From: Thalassobaculum sp965228445
Lineage (GTDB): Bacteria > Pseudomonadota > Alphaproteobacteria > Thalassobaculales > Thalassobaculaceae
Reading direction: 5' to 3'
Length of the DNA: 64,000 nt
Assembly: GCA_965228445.1 (NCBI GenBank)
Contig: OZ245813.1
Location: 4,588,001-4,652,000, forward strand
This document shows, piece after piece, positions 19,875 to 28,252 of this stretch. The translations under genes were made by a program, and so were the position numbers. Below the pieces are notes generated by a model. It ran no database searches and had not been told where the DNA came from. It worked only from the letters and a program-made list of their open reading frames with translations. Positions within the stretch are counted from its first letter, which is position 1. Each line of letters starts with the position of its first letter.

Positions 19875-20546
19875 ATGGCGATCCTGCGCCGTGCGCTGAA
19901 CTACACCCCCCTGGATGCCGCCACGCTGGAGCGCTGGCGTGCCGTGCCGCCCGCGGTCGCCGGAGACAACATGAACCGCGACCGCTGCATGGACGCCACG
20001 GTGTCTCCAATCGGCGAGGGCTACAACATGGTGGGGCATGCCCGCACGATCTCGGTGATGGCCGGCGACAACGGGGCAGTGCATGCGGCGCTGCCGCTGA
20101 TCCGGCCGGGCGAGATCCTGGTCGTGACCGCGGGCGGGGCCGGAGAGGTGGCGATCATTGGCGAGATCATCGCCGAATGCGCCAAGGCCCAGGGCTGTGC
20201 CGGCATCGTGCTCGACGGCGCGGTGCGCGACGTCGCCAGCCTGCGCACCCTCGGCATTCCGGTCTACGCGGCCGGGGCGACCCCGCGCGGCCCGCACAAG
20301 GGCTTCGGCGGCGAAATCGACACCCCGATCGCCTGCGGCGGCGTGGTGGTGGCGCCGGGCGATCTGGTGCTGGGGGACGATGACGGCATCTGCGTGGTGC
20401 CGCGCGCCCTGTGCGACGAGGTGCTGGTCAAGGGCGAGGCCCATGTGGCCAAGGAAGCCGACATGATCGCCAAGGTGCGCTCCGGCATCACCACGGCGGA
20501 GATGATCGGCGTCACCGTGCCGGAGCCGACCGACGCGGCGGGGTGA
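19875..20546 (+). CDS. RraA family protein (HMG aldolase-like)
   Basis: A 223-residue protein of the RraA/4-hydroxy-4-methyl-2-oxoglutarate aldolase fold. Key segments: GEVAIIGEIIAECAKAQGCAGIVLDGAVRDVASL, with the substrate-binding Gly and the Arg-Asp pair of the aldolase metal site, then GDLVLGDDDGICVVP. RraA-like members either cleave 4-hydroxy-2-oxo acids or inhibit RNase E; the intact R-D motif favours the lyase. An upstream in-frame extension exists, but ATG 19875 has the perfect SD GGAGGAAACC. Confidence 0.88.
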   Translation: MAILRRALNYTPLDAATLERWRAVPPAVAGDNMNRDRCMDATVSPIGEGYNMVGHARTISVMAGDNGAVHAALPLIRPGEILVVTAGGAGEVAIIGEIIAECAKAQGCAGIVLDGAVRDVASLRTLGIPVYAAGATPRGPHKGFGGEIDTPIACGGVVVAPGDLVLGDDDGICVVPRALCDEVLVKGEAHVAKEADMIAKVRSGITTAEMIGVTVPEPTDAAG

Positions 20547-20574
20547 GGGTATTCGAAGCTCCAGGTACCGGCCC

Positions 20575-20597
20575 GGCCCCGGATCAGGTCCGGGGCC
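20575..20597. repeat. GC-rich hairpin between convergent genes
   Basis: GGCCCCGGA-TCAGG-TCCGGGGCC, a perfect 9-bp stem, between the rraA-like stop and the end of the DMT gene. Its core resembles the GC-rich palindromes near 32.3 and 49.7 kb. It may also terminate transcription. Confidence 0.6.
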
Positions 20598-20611
20598 GTC
20601 CGGGACCGGGC

Positions 20612-21508
20612 TCACCCGGTCGGGCGCCGGATCCGCTCGACCTGCATGAGCAGGATGCCGCCGAGCACCACCAGCGCGCCCAGGCTCTGCCACGGGCCCA
20701 GCACCTGGCCGAGCAGCAGGGCGGCGGTGACCAGGCTGACCACCGGCTCCATGTTGGACACCACGGCGGCCCGGACCGATCCCAGGCGCGCGATCGCGCC
20801 GTACAGCGACGACAGGCCGATCACGTAGCACAGCACGTTGACCAGGAAGCCGATCCAGGGCAGCCGGCCGGTCGGCAGCTTCAGTCCCTCGTAGGCGGTG
20901 GCGACGGCGAAGATCACCAGGCAGCCGGTGGTGACGATGGCGGTGATGTGCAGCGGGCCGAGGCTGCCCGACAGCTGACGGGTCAGCAGGAAGCTGAGAG
21001 CCACGCAGGTGCCGGCCCCGAAGGCCATGGCCACACCGAGCGGATCGGCGTCCTTCAGGTCGGCGCCGAGCAGCAGCGCCAGCCCGGCGAAGCCGAGGCC
21101 CAGGGCGACCAGGCGCAGCGGCGTCATCCGCTCGTGCCCGGCCAGGTGCGACAGCGGCCCGACCATCAGCGGGAAGACGAAGAAGGTCAGGCTGGCCAGC
21201 GGCACCGGGATCAGGCTGACGCTGGTCATATAGCCGAACGAGGCGAGCGCGGTGGTGGTGATCAGCCAGGCCAGCAGGCCCCACACCCGCCGCGGCACCG
21301 GGCGGGCGAGGCCCCGCACGCGGATGATCAGCCAGAGCACGCCGACCGCCAGGACGAAGCGGCCGAGCTGCAGGGTGACAGGTCCGGCGCCGCCGTCGAA
21401 GGCGAGCTTGCCGAAGCTCGGTGCGATGCCGAAGAACACCGCCACCAGGGCGATCAGCAGGTATCCGGTGGCCAGGGACTCGCCGGGCGGCGGGGAGGTG
21501 TGTGTCAT
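20612..21508 (-). CDS. EamA/DMT family permease
   Basis: A 298-residue inner-membrane protein with about ten hydrophobic helices in two EamA repeats (roughly 15-145 and 160-290). The end of the first repeat has the usual PLMVGPLSHLAGHERMTPLRLVALGLGFAGLALLL pattern and the second ends GQVLGPWQSLGALVVLGGILLM. DMT proteins export metabolites such as amino acids or are uptake carriers; the substrate is not inferable. It converges with the rraA-like gene. Confidence 0.88.
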   Translation of the reverse strand: MTHTSPPPGESLATGYLLIALVAVFFGIAPSFGKLAFDGGAGPVTLQLGRFVLAVGVLWLIIRVRGLARPVPRRVWGLLAWLITTTALASFGYMTSVSLIPVPLASLTFFVFPLMVGPLSHLAGHERMTPLRLVALGLGFAGLALLLGADLKDADPLGVAMAFGAGTCVALSFLLTRQLSGSLGPLHITAIVTTGCLVIFAVATAYEGLKLPTGRLPWIGFLVNVLCYVIGLSSLYGAIARLGSVRAAVVSNMEPVVSLVTAALLLGQVLGPWQSLGALVVLGGILLMQVERIRRPTG

Positions 21509-21689
21509 GGGCGGCTGATACGCCCGCGGCGTCCGCCGCGCAACTGTGCCGCACGCCGGCGGGCACCGCGCGTCCCCCGGTCGGCGGCGGTTGCGCCCGT
21601 CGGGCGATAAGATGCGCTCCCGACTGGACGATCCGGGTCTCCGATGACATAGTCGGCCCGCGATTCAGCAGACTCTTCGAGGTCGGAGA

Positions 21690-22049
21690 ATGGACGTCGG
21701 AACGAAGCTCTTTACCTGGATGAACGGCAAGCTCGTGGGCGAGGACGCCTACGGCAACAAGTACTATGTCCACCGGCGCGGCGTCCTGCGGGACGGCCAC
21801 GAGATGCGGTGGTGCATGTACAAGGGCCTCGCCGAAGCCTCCAAGGTTCCGCCGGAGTGGCATCACTGGCTGCATCACGGCACAGACGTGGTGCCGGACG
21901 GCTCCGACCCGCGCCAGTTCTCCTGGCAGAAGGAGCACCAGCCCAACCTGACCGGCACGCCGTATGCCTACCGTCCGCCGGGCCATGTGCTGGAAGGCGG
22001 CAAGCGCGACAAGGCGACGGGTGACTACGAGCCCTGGACGCCGGCGTGA
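21690..22049 (+). CDS. NDUFA12 family complex I accessory subunit
   Basis: A 119-residue protein homologous to the mitochondrial B17.2/NDUFA12 supernumerary subunit of NADH:ubiquinone oxidoreductase, found also in alphaproteobacteria. The signature is GEDAYGNKYY, RRGVLRDGHEMRWCMYKG and PPEWHHWLHH. It binds the matrix/cytosolic arm. No nuo genes are adjacent. ATG 21690 follows GGAGA. mlaD begins 21 bp after its stop, suggesting one transcript. Confidence 0.93.
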   Translation: MDVGTKLFTWMNGKLVGEDAYGNKYYVHRRGVLRDGHEMRWCMYKGLAEASKVPPEWHHWLHHGTDVVPDGSDPRQFSWQKEHQPNLTGTPYAYRPPGHVLEGGKRDKATGDYEPWTPA

Positions 22050-22070
22050 TCCGGCAGGACGGGGGTCGCC

Positions 22071-22553
22071 GTGACTAGAGGTATCATCGAGACGTTGATG
22101 GGGGCGCTCGTCCTGGCCGTGGCCGGGATGTTCCTGTTCTACGCCTATGCGTCGTCGGAATTCAGCACGGGCGGCGGCTACGACGTGGTCGCCCGCTTCG
22201 CCACCGTCGGCGGCCTGAAGCCGGGCAGCGACGTGCGCATGTCGGGCATCAAGATCGGGACCGTGTCCAAGCAGTCGCTCGATCCGCAGACCTATCTGGC
22301 GGAGGTCACGCTGAGCATCGACGAGTCGATCCAGCTGCCGGTCGATTCAAGCGCGGCGGTCTCCAGCGAAGGTCTGCTCGGCGGCAATTTCGTCGATGTG
22401 GTGCCGGGCGGCGACGAGCGCATGCTGCAGCCGGGCGAGCGGATCGAGCTGACCCAGGACGCGGTCGATTTCATCCAGATGCTCAGCCGCTTCATGTTCC
22501 AGGCGGGCAGCTCGGGTTCCGGATCGGCTGCACCGGCGCCAGGGACTAATTGA
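22071..22553 (+). CDS. mlaD: MlaD-like MCE-domain lipid transport protein
   Basis: A 160-residue protein with one N-terminal membrane helix (TLMGALVLAVAGMFLFYAYA, about 8-27) and an MCE domain (YDVVARFATVGGLKPGSDVRMSGIKIGTVSKQSLD). It is the substrate-binding hexamer of the MlaFEDB ABC system, which moves phospholipids between membranes to keep outer-membrane lipid asymmetry. The start is GTG. The other mla genes are not in the window, so it is an orphan component here, as in other alphaproteobacteria with this NDUFA12-mlaD order. Confidence 0.9.
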   Translation: MTRGIIETLMGALVLAVAGMFLFYAYASSEFSTGGGYDVVARFATVGGLKPGSDVRMSGIKIGTVSKQSLDPQTYLAEVTLSIDESIQLPVDSSAAVSSEGLLGGNFVDVVPGGDERMLQPGERIELTQDAVDFIQMLSRFMFQAGSSGSGSAAPAPGTN

Positions 22554-22602
22554 CCCGGTTTCGCCGTCTATCGGACATAATCCCCGGACATCCTGGGGTT
22601 CG

Positions 22603-23073
22603 ATGAAATCTGCGATGGCCTCGGATATGGACCGGTCGACCTTTGTGAACTGTGTGACGCGCCTCGGCGTCGGCTGCGGCCTGGCGGCCCTGGCGTCCGC
22701 CGCTCTTGCCCAGACCCCGGCGCCGGAGGACTGGCGCCAGCAGGAGATCGCGGTGCTTCAAGGGCTTGACAAGGTGACGGCCCGGATCTCGCGCTTCGAG
22801 GTTCCGGTCGGCGAGACCTACCGCTTCGGTACCTTCAACATCCGGGTCGAGACCTGCCAGGATCTGCCGCCGACGCTGCCGCCGGAAAGTGCCGCGTTCC
22901 TGCATGTCGAGGATCAGCCGCCGGACGAGCAGCCGAGCGCGCTGTTCAGCGGCTGGATGTTCGCGTCCAGCCCGGGGCTGAACGCCGTGGAGCACCCGGT
23001 CTACGACGTCTGGGTCGCCTCCTGCAAAAGCGCTTCCACCGAGGGCCAGTCGTCCGCCGTCGGATCGAACTGA
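22603..23073 (+). CDS. DUF2155 domain-containing exported protein
   Basis: A 156-residue protein with a signal peptide (GLAALASAALAQ, cleavage about residue 36). The DUF2155 core LQGLDKVTARISRFEVPVGETYRFGTFNIRVETCQ and FSGWMFASSPGLNAVEHPVYDVWVASCK contains two cysteines likely to form a disulfide in the periplasm. Function unknown. Its last 73 bp lie antisense over the 3' end of aat. Start ATG 22603 or 22618. Confidence 0.88.
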   Translation: MKSAMASDMDRSTFVNCVTRLGVGCGLAALASAALAQTPAPEDWRQQEIAVLQGLDKVTARISRFEVPVGETYRFGTFNIRVETCQDLPPTLPPESAAFLHVEDQPPDEQPSALFSGWMFASSPGLNAVEHPVYDVWVASCKSASTEGQSSAVGSN

Positions 23074-23663
23074 ACCGGCGTGGCGATCGCCGTGGCGAGG
23101 CGCTCGCGATACTCCTCCCGCGAGATCTCCAATGCCCCGAAGCGGGTCAGATGCTCGGTGATAAACTGGGTGTCGAGCAGGGTGAAGCCGCTGGCCTTCA
23201 GCTTGGCAACGAGATGGACCAGCGCCACCTTGGAGGCGTCGGTCGCCCGGCTGAACATGCTCTCGCCGAAGAACGCCCCGCCGAGGCGCACGCCGTACAG
23301 ACCGCCGACCAGACGGCCGTCCTGCCAGGATTCCACCGAATGGGCGTGGCCGCGGGCGTAGAGGGCGAGGTAGAGGCGCCGGATCTCCGGGTTGATCCAG
23401 GTGTCGGGCCGACGGCCGGTGGCCTCGGCGCAGCCGTCGATCGTGGCCTCGAAATCCCGGTCCCAGACCACCTCGAACCGGCGCCGACGGACCGTCTTGC
23501 GCAGACTGCGGGAAATGTGGAAGCCGTCGAGCGGCAGGATCCCGCGGTCGTCGGGATCGACGAAGAACAGGCGCGGGTCGTGGCGCCCTTCGGCCATCGG
23601 AAACACGCCGACGGCATAGGCCTGAAGCAGCAGTTCCGGTTGCAACTCGGACATCCGATCCAT
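23001..23663 (-). CDS. aat: leucyl/phenylalanyl-tRNA--protein transferase
   Basis: A 220-residue cytosolic enzyme of the N-end rule pathway: it transfers Leu or Phe from tRNA to N-terminal Arg or Lys so that ClpS/ClpAP degrade the protein. Diagnostic segments: LLQAYAVGVFPMAEG (about 12-26), DTWINPEIRRLY, HSVESWQDGRLVGGLYGVRLGGAFFGESMFS and LDTQFITEHLTRFGA. Start is ATG 23663 or 23654. It is the last gene of the leftward accC-linked block and overlaps the DUF2155 gene tail to tail. Confidence 0.95.
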   Translation of the reverse strand: MDRMSELQPELLLQAYAVGVFPMAEGRHDPRLFFVDPDDRGILPLDGFHISRSLRKTVRRRRFEVVWDRDFEATIDGCAEATGRRPDTWINPEIRRLYLALYARGHAHSVESWQDGRLVGGLYGVRLGGAFFGESMFSRATDASKVALVHLVAKLKASGFTLLDTQFITEHLTRFGALEISREEYRERLATAIATPVQFDPTADDWPSVEALLQEATQTS

Positions 23664-23722
23664 CCCGATCGCCAGTCACCCGGGAAGCGTAGCACTCCCT
23701 CGGGTGGCGGCAACGGGATGCG

Positions 23723-25063
23723 TCAGGATTTCAGATAATCGGTTTCCAGCCAGCGGATATGATAGTCGCCGCTGCGGAAGACCGGCGCGCGCATCAGTTC
23801 GGCATGCAGGGGAATCGTGGTCGGAATACCGCCGATCACATATTCGCCCAGCGCCCGCTCGGCGCGCATCAGGCACTCCTCGCGGTTGGTGCCGTGGATC
23901 ACCAGCTTGGCCACCAGGCTGTCGTAGTGCGGCGGCACGCTGTAGCCGGCATAGAGCGCGCTGTCGACGCGCACGCCGAGCCCGCCGGGTTGGTGGTAGT
24001 CGTCGATCCGCCCCGGGCGCGGCTGGAAGGTGCGCGGATCCTCGGCGGTGATGCGGCACTCGATGGCGTGGCCGGTGAAGGTCACGTCCTTCTGCTCGAT
24101 GCCCAGCGCGCGGCCGGCGGCGATCTCGATCTGCAGGCGCACCAGGTCGATGCCGGTGATCGCCTCGGTGATCGGATGCTCGACCTGCAGGCGGGTGTTC
24201 ATCTCGATGAAGAAGAACTCGCCGTTCTCGTACAGGAACTCCAGGGTGCCGAGGCTGCGATAGCCCATCTTCTGGATGGCATCGACCGCGCGCTTGCCGA
24301 TGGCGGCGCGCTCGGCCGGGGTCAGGGCCGGGGAGGGGGCCTCCTCGACGACCTTCTGGTGGCGCCGCTGGATCGAGCAGTCGCGCTCGCCCAGATGGAT
24401 GACGTTGCCGTGGCTGTCGGCGGCGATCTGGATCTCGATATGCCGGGGACGGCCGAGATAGCGCTCCATGTAGACCGCGTCGTTGCCGAAGGCGGCGGCA
24501 CTCTCGCGCCGGGCCATCGTATAGGCCTCGTCGAGGTTGTCGGCGCTCTCGGCCACCTTCATGCCGCGCCCGCCGCCGCCGGCGGCGGCCTTGATCAGCA
24601 CCGGATAACCGATGCGGGCAGCCTCCGCGCGGGCGGCGTCGAGCCCTTCCACCGGCCCTTCGGAGCCGGGCACGCAGGGGATGCCGAGTTCGATCATCGT
24701 GCGCTTGGCGGTGATCTTGTCGCCCATCGACTGGATGTGATTCGGCGCCGGACCGATGAAGGTGATGCCGTGGGCCTCGACGATCTCGGCGAAGGCGGCG
24801 TTCTCCGACAGGAAACCGACCCCAGGATGGATCGCATCCGCATGGGTGACGGCGGCCGCCGACAGGATCGCCGGGATGTTGAGATAGCTGTCGCGCGCCG
24901 GCGGCGGGCCGATGCACACGCTCTCGTCGGCGAGGCGCACATGCATGGCGTCGGCATCGGCGGTGGAATGCACGGCCACCGTCTTGATGCCCATCTCGCG
25001 ACAGGCACGGTGGATGCGGAGTGCGACGTCCCCGCGATTGGCGATCAGGACCTTATTGAACAC
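23723..25063 (-). CDS. accC: acetyl-CoA carboxylase biotin carboxylase subunit
   Basis: A 446-residue ATP-grasp enzyme that carboxylates biotin on AccB in the first step of fatty acid synthesis. Biotin-carboxylase N-domain FNKVLIANRGDVALRIHRACREMG; glycine-rich ATP loop AAGGGGRGMKVAES (about 160-173); catalytic region FFFIEMNTRLQVEHPITE with Glu and Arg of the family; C-domain AYKSx end. Thirty bp separate it from accB upstream, so accB-accC form an operon. Confidence 0.97.
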   Translation of the reverse strand: MFNKVLIANRGDVALRIHRACREMGIKTVAVHSTADADAMHVRLADESVCIGPPPARDSYLNIPAILSAAAVTHADAIHPGVGFLSENAAFAEIVEAHGITFIGPAPNHIQSMGDKITAKRTMIELGIPCVPGSEGPVEGLDAARAEAARIGYPVLIKAAAGGGGRGMKVAESADNLDEAYTMARRESAAAFGNDAVYMERYLGRPRHIEIQIAADSHGNVIHLGERDCSIQRRHQKVVEEAPSPALTPAERAAIGKRAVDAIQKMGYRSLGTLEFLYENGEFFFIEMNTRLQVEHPITEAITGIDLVRLQIEIAAGRALGIEQKDVTFTGHAIECRITAEDPRTFQPRPGRIDDYHQPGGLGVRVDSALYAGYSVPPHYDSLVAKLVIHGTNREECLMRAERALGEYVIGGIPTTIPLHAELMRAPVFRSGDYHIRWLETDYLKS

Positions 25064-25093
25064 GCTGGACCTCTCTTCGCGCCGGTGGGCGGA

Positions 25094-25540
25094 TTATTCG
25101 AGGACCAGCAGCGGCTGGCCGAATTCCACGGGCTGCCCGTTCTCGACATGCACGGCCTTGACCTTGCCGTCGCGCGGGGCGGGGATCGGGTTCATGGTCT
25201 TCATGGCCTCGACGATCATGATCGTCTGGCCCTTGCGCACGGTGGAGCCGACCGGCGCGAAGGCCGCGGCGCCGGGCTCCGGGGCGACATAGGCGGTGCC
25301 GACCATGGGCGAGGGGATCACCTCGCCGTCCTCGACCGCGACGCCGCCGGCAGCGGGGGCGGCAGCCGGTGCGGCGGCGGGCGCGGCCGCCGGCATCGGC
25401 GCGGCGTAGGTCGCAGTGACCGTCGGCTTGGCGATGCGGATGCGCAGGTCGCCCGTCGCGTACTCGATCTCGCCCAGTCCGGTCTCTTCCAGCAGACCGG
25501 CCAGTTTGCGGACCAGCTCTTCGTCCAGATCCTTGCTCAC
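25094..25540 (-). CDS. accB: biotin carboxyl carrier protein of acetyl-CoA carboxylase
   Basis: A 148-residue protein: helical N-terminus (MSKDLDEELVRKLAGLLEETGLGEIEYATG), an Ala/Pro linker (about 46-65), and a biotinyl domain where Lys114 in EAMKTMN is the biotinylation site. It carries biotin between AccC and the carboxyltransferase. The GTG start at 25540 is backed by AAGGAAG eight bases upstream and the SKDL N-terminus typical of AccB. Located 13 bp after aroQ. Confidence 0.96.
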   Translation of the reverse strand: MSKDLDEELVRKLAGLLEETGLGEIEYATGDLRIRIAKPTVTATYAAPMPAAAPAAAPAAAPAAGGVAVEDGEVIPSPMVGTAYVAPEPGAAAFAPVGSTVRKGQTIMIVEAMKTMNPIPAPRDGKVKAVHVENGQPVEFGQPLLVLE

Positions 25541-25553
25541 GGCAGTATCTTCC

Positions 25554-26006
25554 TTATTCGTCGGCCCCGACCAGGCCCGCCATGGCTTCCAGCGCCAGGA
25601 CATAGCCCCGGGCGCCGAAGCCGGCGATGATTCCGTCCACCACGCCCGACAGATAGGAATGGTGGCGGAACTCCTCGCGCCGGTAGGTGTTCGACAGGTG
25701 AAGCTCGATCGCCGGCAGCTCCGCGACCGAAAGCGCGTCGCGGATGGCAACCGAGGTATGGGTGTAGGCGCCAGCGTTCAGAATGATGCCGTCGTGGCTG
25801 TCGCGGGCCTGCTGAATGATGGTGACCAGCTCGCCTTCGAAGTTCGACTGTCGGAAATCGACGCCGAGCCCGAGGGCTTCGCCGCGCTCCTGGCACATCG
25901 CTTCGATATCGGCCAGCGTGTCGCTCCCGTAGATCGTGGGTTCGCGGACGCCAAGCATGTTCAGGTTCGGTCCGTTCAGGACCAGGATGTCGGGCCGTTC
26001 AGCCAC
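25554..26006 (-). CDS. aroQ: type II 3-dehydroquinate dehydratase
   Basis: A 150-residue dodecameric enzyme of the shikimate pathway. LNGPNLNMLGVREP (about 8-21) with the flexible active-site loop (Arg19, Tyr24 of YGS), ILNAGAYTHTSVAIRDAL and ELHLSNTYRREEFRHHSYLS, which bring the catalytic Asn and His. The gene heads the aroQ-accB-accC operon, an order common in alphaproteobacteria. ATG 26006 is in TTCAGTGGCTGAACG context. Confidence 0.96.
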   Translation of the reverse strand: MAERPDILVLNGPNLNMLGVREPTIYGSDTLADIEAMCQERGEALGLGVDFRQSNFEGELVTIIQQARDSHDGIILNAGAYTHTSVAIRDALSVAELPAIELHLSNTYRREEFRHHSYLSGVVDGIIAGFGARGYVLALEAMAGLVGADE

Positions 26007-26095
26007 TGAAAACGCCTCTCGTTTACTTGGGCCGGGTTATACCATGCTGTTAACCGAGCGCAACGGTAGCACCGGAGCCGTCGATGTAACCCCCG

Positions 26096-27394
26096 ATGCA
26101 GCCTCGCGGAATCACCGAACAGCAACTGGCGGACCATATGGCACGCGTGACCCTCGACACTGTCCGAGACCTCGACTCCAAGGATCCGCTGGCCGGGTTC
26201 AGGGAACGGTTCGTCCTGCCCGACGGGCTGATCTATCTCGACGGCAACTCTCTCGGCGCCCTGCCCAAGGCGGTGCCGGAGCGGGTGTCGGCGATGCTGC
26301 ACGAGGAGTGGGGGCAGCACCTGATCGGCGGCTGGCTGAAGGACGGCTGGATGGAGAAGCCGCTGGCTCTGGGCGACCGCCTGGCCAGGCTGGTCGGGGC
26401 GGCGCTCGGCGAGGTGGCGGTGGTCGACACCACGTCGATCAACGTCTTCAAGCTGCTGTCGGCGGCTCTGGCGATGCGGCCGGACCGCAAGGTCATCCTG
26501 TCCAATGTCGAGAACTTTCCCACCGACCTCTACATGGCCCAGGGGCTGATCCGCCACCTCGGCCGGGACCATGAGCTTCGGCTGGTGCCCGAGGGCGATA
26601 TCGAGGACGCCATCGACGATACGGTGGCCGTGGTCATGCTGACCGAGACCAACTTCAAGACCGGCGCGGTGTTCGACATGGGCGCGGTGACCGCCGCCGC
26701 CCATGCGGCGGGGGCGCTTACCCTGTGGGATCTGGCGCATTCGGCCGGCGCCTTTCCGGTGGATCTGAACGGGACGGCGGCGGATTTCGCCGTGGGCTGT
26801 TCCTACAAGTACCTGAATGCTGGTCCCGGCGGCCCGGCCTGGCTGTTCGTCGCCAGGCGCCATCAGGAGGCCGCCGAGCAGCCGCTGACCGGCTGGCTTG
26901 GCCATGACAGTCCCTTCGCCTTCGATCTGGAGTACCGGCCGGCCGCCGGTATCCGCCGCCATGTCTGCTCCTCGCCGGGCGTACTCGGGCTGGTGGCCTT
27001 CGAGGCGGCGCTGGACCTGATGCTCGAGGCCGACATGACGGCGGTCCGCGAGAAGTCGGTGGCGCTGTGCGACCTGTTCATCGAGCTGGTCGAGCAGGAA
27101 TGCGGCGATGCCGGCTTCCGGCTGATCTCGCCGCGCACGGCCGGACTGACCGCCCCCTGGATCCGCGGCAGCCAGGTCTCCTTCGCCCATCCCGACGGCT
27201 ACGGCATTGTCCAGGCGCTGATCGCCCGCGGGGTGGTCGGCGACTTCCGCGATCCCGACGTCATGCGCTTCGGCTTCGCGCCGCTGTATCAGCGCTATGA
27301 GGATGTCTGGCACGCCGTCGCCCATCTGCGGGCCGTGCTCGACGGCGGGGAGCACCTGGCCGAGGCCTATCGCGAGCGCGCCTCGGTCACCTGA
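26096..27394 (+). CDS. kynU: kynureninase
   Basis: A 432-residue PLP enzyme that hydrolyses kynurenine to anthranilate and alanine. YLDGNSLGALPK (48-58) is diagnostic; SVENFPTDLYM and FKTG follow; the PLP aspartate is in WDLAHSAGAFP, and Lys238 in GCSYKYLNAGPGG binds PLP. RRHVCSSPGVLGL and APLYQRYEDVWHAV fit the family. No other kynurenine-pathway gene is adjacent. The start at 26096 has no clear SD; ATG 26138 is possible. Confidence 0.95.
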   Translation: MQPRGITEQQLADHMARVTLDTVRDLDSKDPLAGFRERFVLPDGLIYLDGNSLGALPKAVPERVSAMLHEEWGQHLIGGWLKDGWMEKPLALGDRLARLVGAALGEVAVVDTTSINVFKLLSAALAMRPDRKVILSNVENFPTDLYMAQGLIRHLGRDHELRLVPEGDIEDAIDDTVAVVMLTETNFKTGAVFDMGAVTAAAHAAGALTLWDLAHSAGAFPVDLNGTAADFAVGCSYKYLNAGPGGPAWLFVARRHQEAAEQPLTGWLGHDSPFAFDLEYRPAAGIRRHVCSSPGVLGLVAFEAALDLMLEADMTAVREKSVALCDLFIELVEQECGDAGFRLISPRTAGLTAPWIRGSQVSFAHPDGYGIVQALIARGVVGDFRDPDVMRFGFAPLYQRYEDVWHAVAHLRAVLDGGEHLAEAYRERASVT

Positions 27395-27409
27395 TGGACG
27401 ATTCTGGGG

Positions 27410-28252
27410 TTAGAGACCGGCCCGGGCCAACACCCGGTACATGCTGCGCAGCACCGGCTTCTCGATCAGCTTGCCGTCGATCACCACCAGGCCGCTGTCG
27501 CCCTGCTCGAACGCCTCCACGATGCGTTTGGCATGGGCGATCTCGGCCTCGCTGGGGCTGAAGATCTCGTTCAGCACCGGCACCTGTTTGGGGTGGATGG
27601 AGCCCTTGCCGCAGAAGCCGAGCGCCCGGGCGGCCTCCGCCTCGCGCTTCATGCCTTCCATGTCGTTCAGGTCGAGGAACGGCACGTCGATCACGTCGAC
27701 CCCGGCCCCCGCCGCCGCATGCACCACCCGGGAGCGGGCGTAGAGCAGCGCCTCCCAGGTGTATTCGCAGCGCAGGTCGGCCGCCATGTCGACGCCGCCG
27801 AAGAAGATCGCGTCGATCCGGGTCGAGCAGCGGGCGATCTCCCAGGCCGCCTCCTGCGCCTCGTTGGTCTCGATGATGACCTGCAGGCGCGAGGCGATCT
27901 TGAACTCGTCGAACAGCTCGTCCAGCGCGATCACCTCGGCCGGCGACTTCACCTTGGCCAGCATCAGCGACGGCGGCGCCTTGGCCGAGTCGAGGACCGC
28001 CTGCACGTCCTTCATGCCGTCCGGCGTGCGCGGGGCGTTGATCCGCACCATGCACTCCACCGCGTCGTCGAGGTCGGCGGTGGCGAACCAGTCGAGGGTG
28101 GCGGCGCGGGCCTGCTCCTTGTGCTGGGGCGCGATCGCGTCCTCCAGGTCGATGCACATGATGTCCGCCCCGGTCGCCATCGCCTTGGGGAACATGTCGG
28201 GCTTGTTGCCGGGCGCGAAGATGAAGCTGCGGCGCGGGCGGATCGTGGTCAT
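27410..28252 (-). CDS. HpcH/HpaI aldolase / CitE-like lyase
   Basis: A 280-residue TIM-barrel of the citrate lyase beta-like superfamily. RRSFIFAPGNKPDMFPKA, CIDLEDAI (metal-proximal Glu-Asp), RINAP, LVxIIETNEA (here LQVIIETNEAQEA) and GFCGKGSIHPKQV are all present. These enzymes cleave malyl-, citramalyl- or hydroxymethylglutaryl-type CoA esters. Its start overlaps the stop of the upstream DMT gene by 4 bp (ATGA), so they are co-translated. Preferred substrate cannot be settled by eye. Confidence 0.9.
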   Translation of the reverse strand: MTTIRPRRSFIFAPGNKPDMFPKAMATGADIMCIDLEDAIAPQHKEQARAATLDWFATADLDDAVECMVRINAPRTPDGMKDVQAVLDSAKAPPSLMLAKVKSPAEVIALDELFDEFKIASRLQVIIETNEAQEAAWEIARCSTRIDAIFFGGVDMAADLRCEYTWEALLYARSRVVHAAAGAGVDVIDVPFLDLNDMEGMKREAEAARALGFCGKGSIHPKQVPVLNEIFSPSEAEIAHAKRIVEAFEQGDSGLVVIDGKLIEKPVLRSMYRVLARAGL

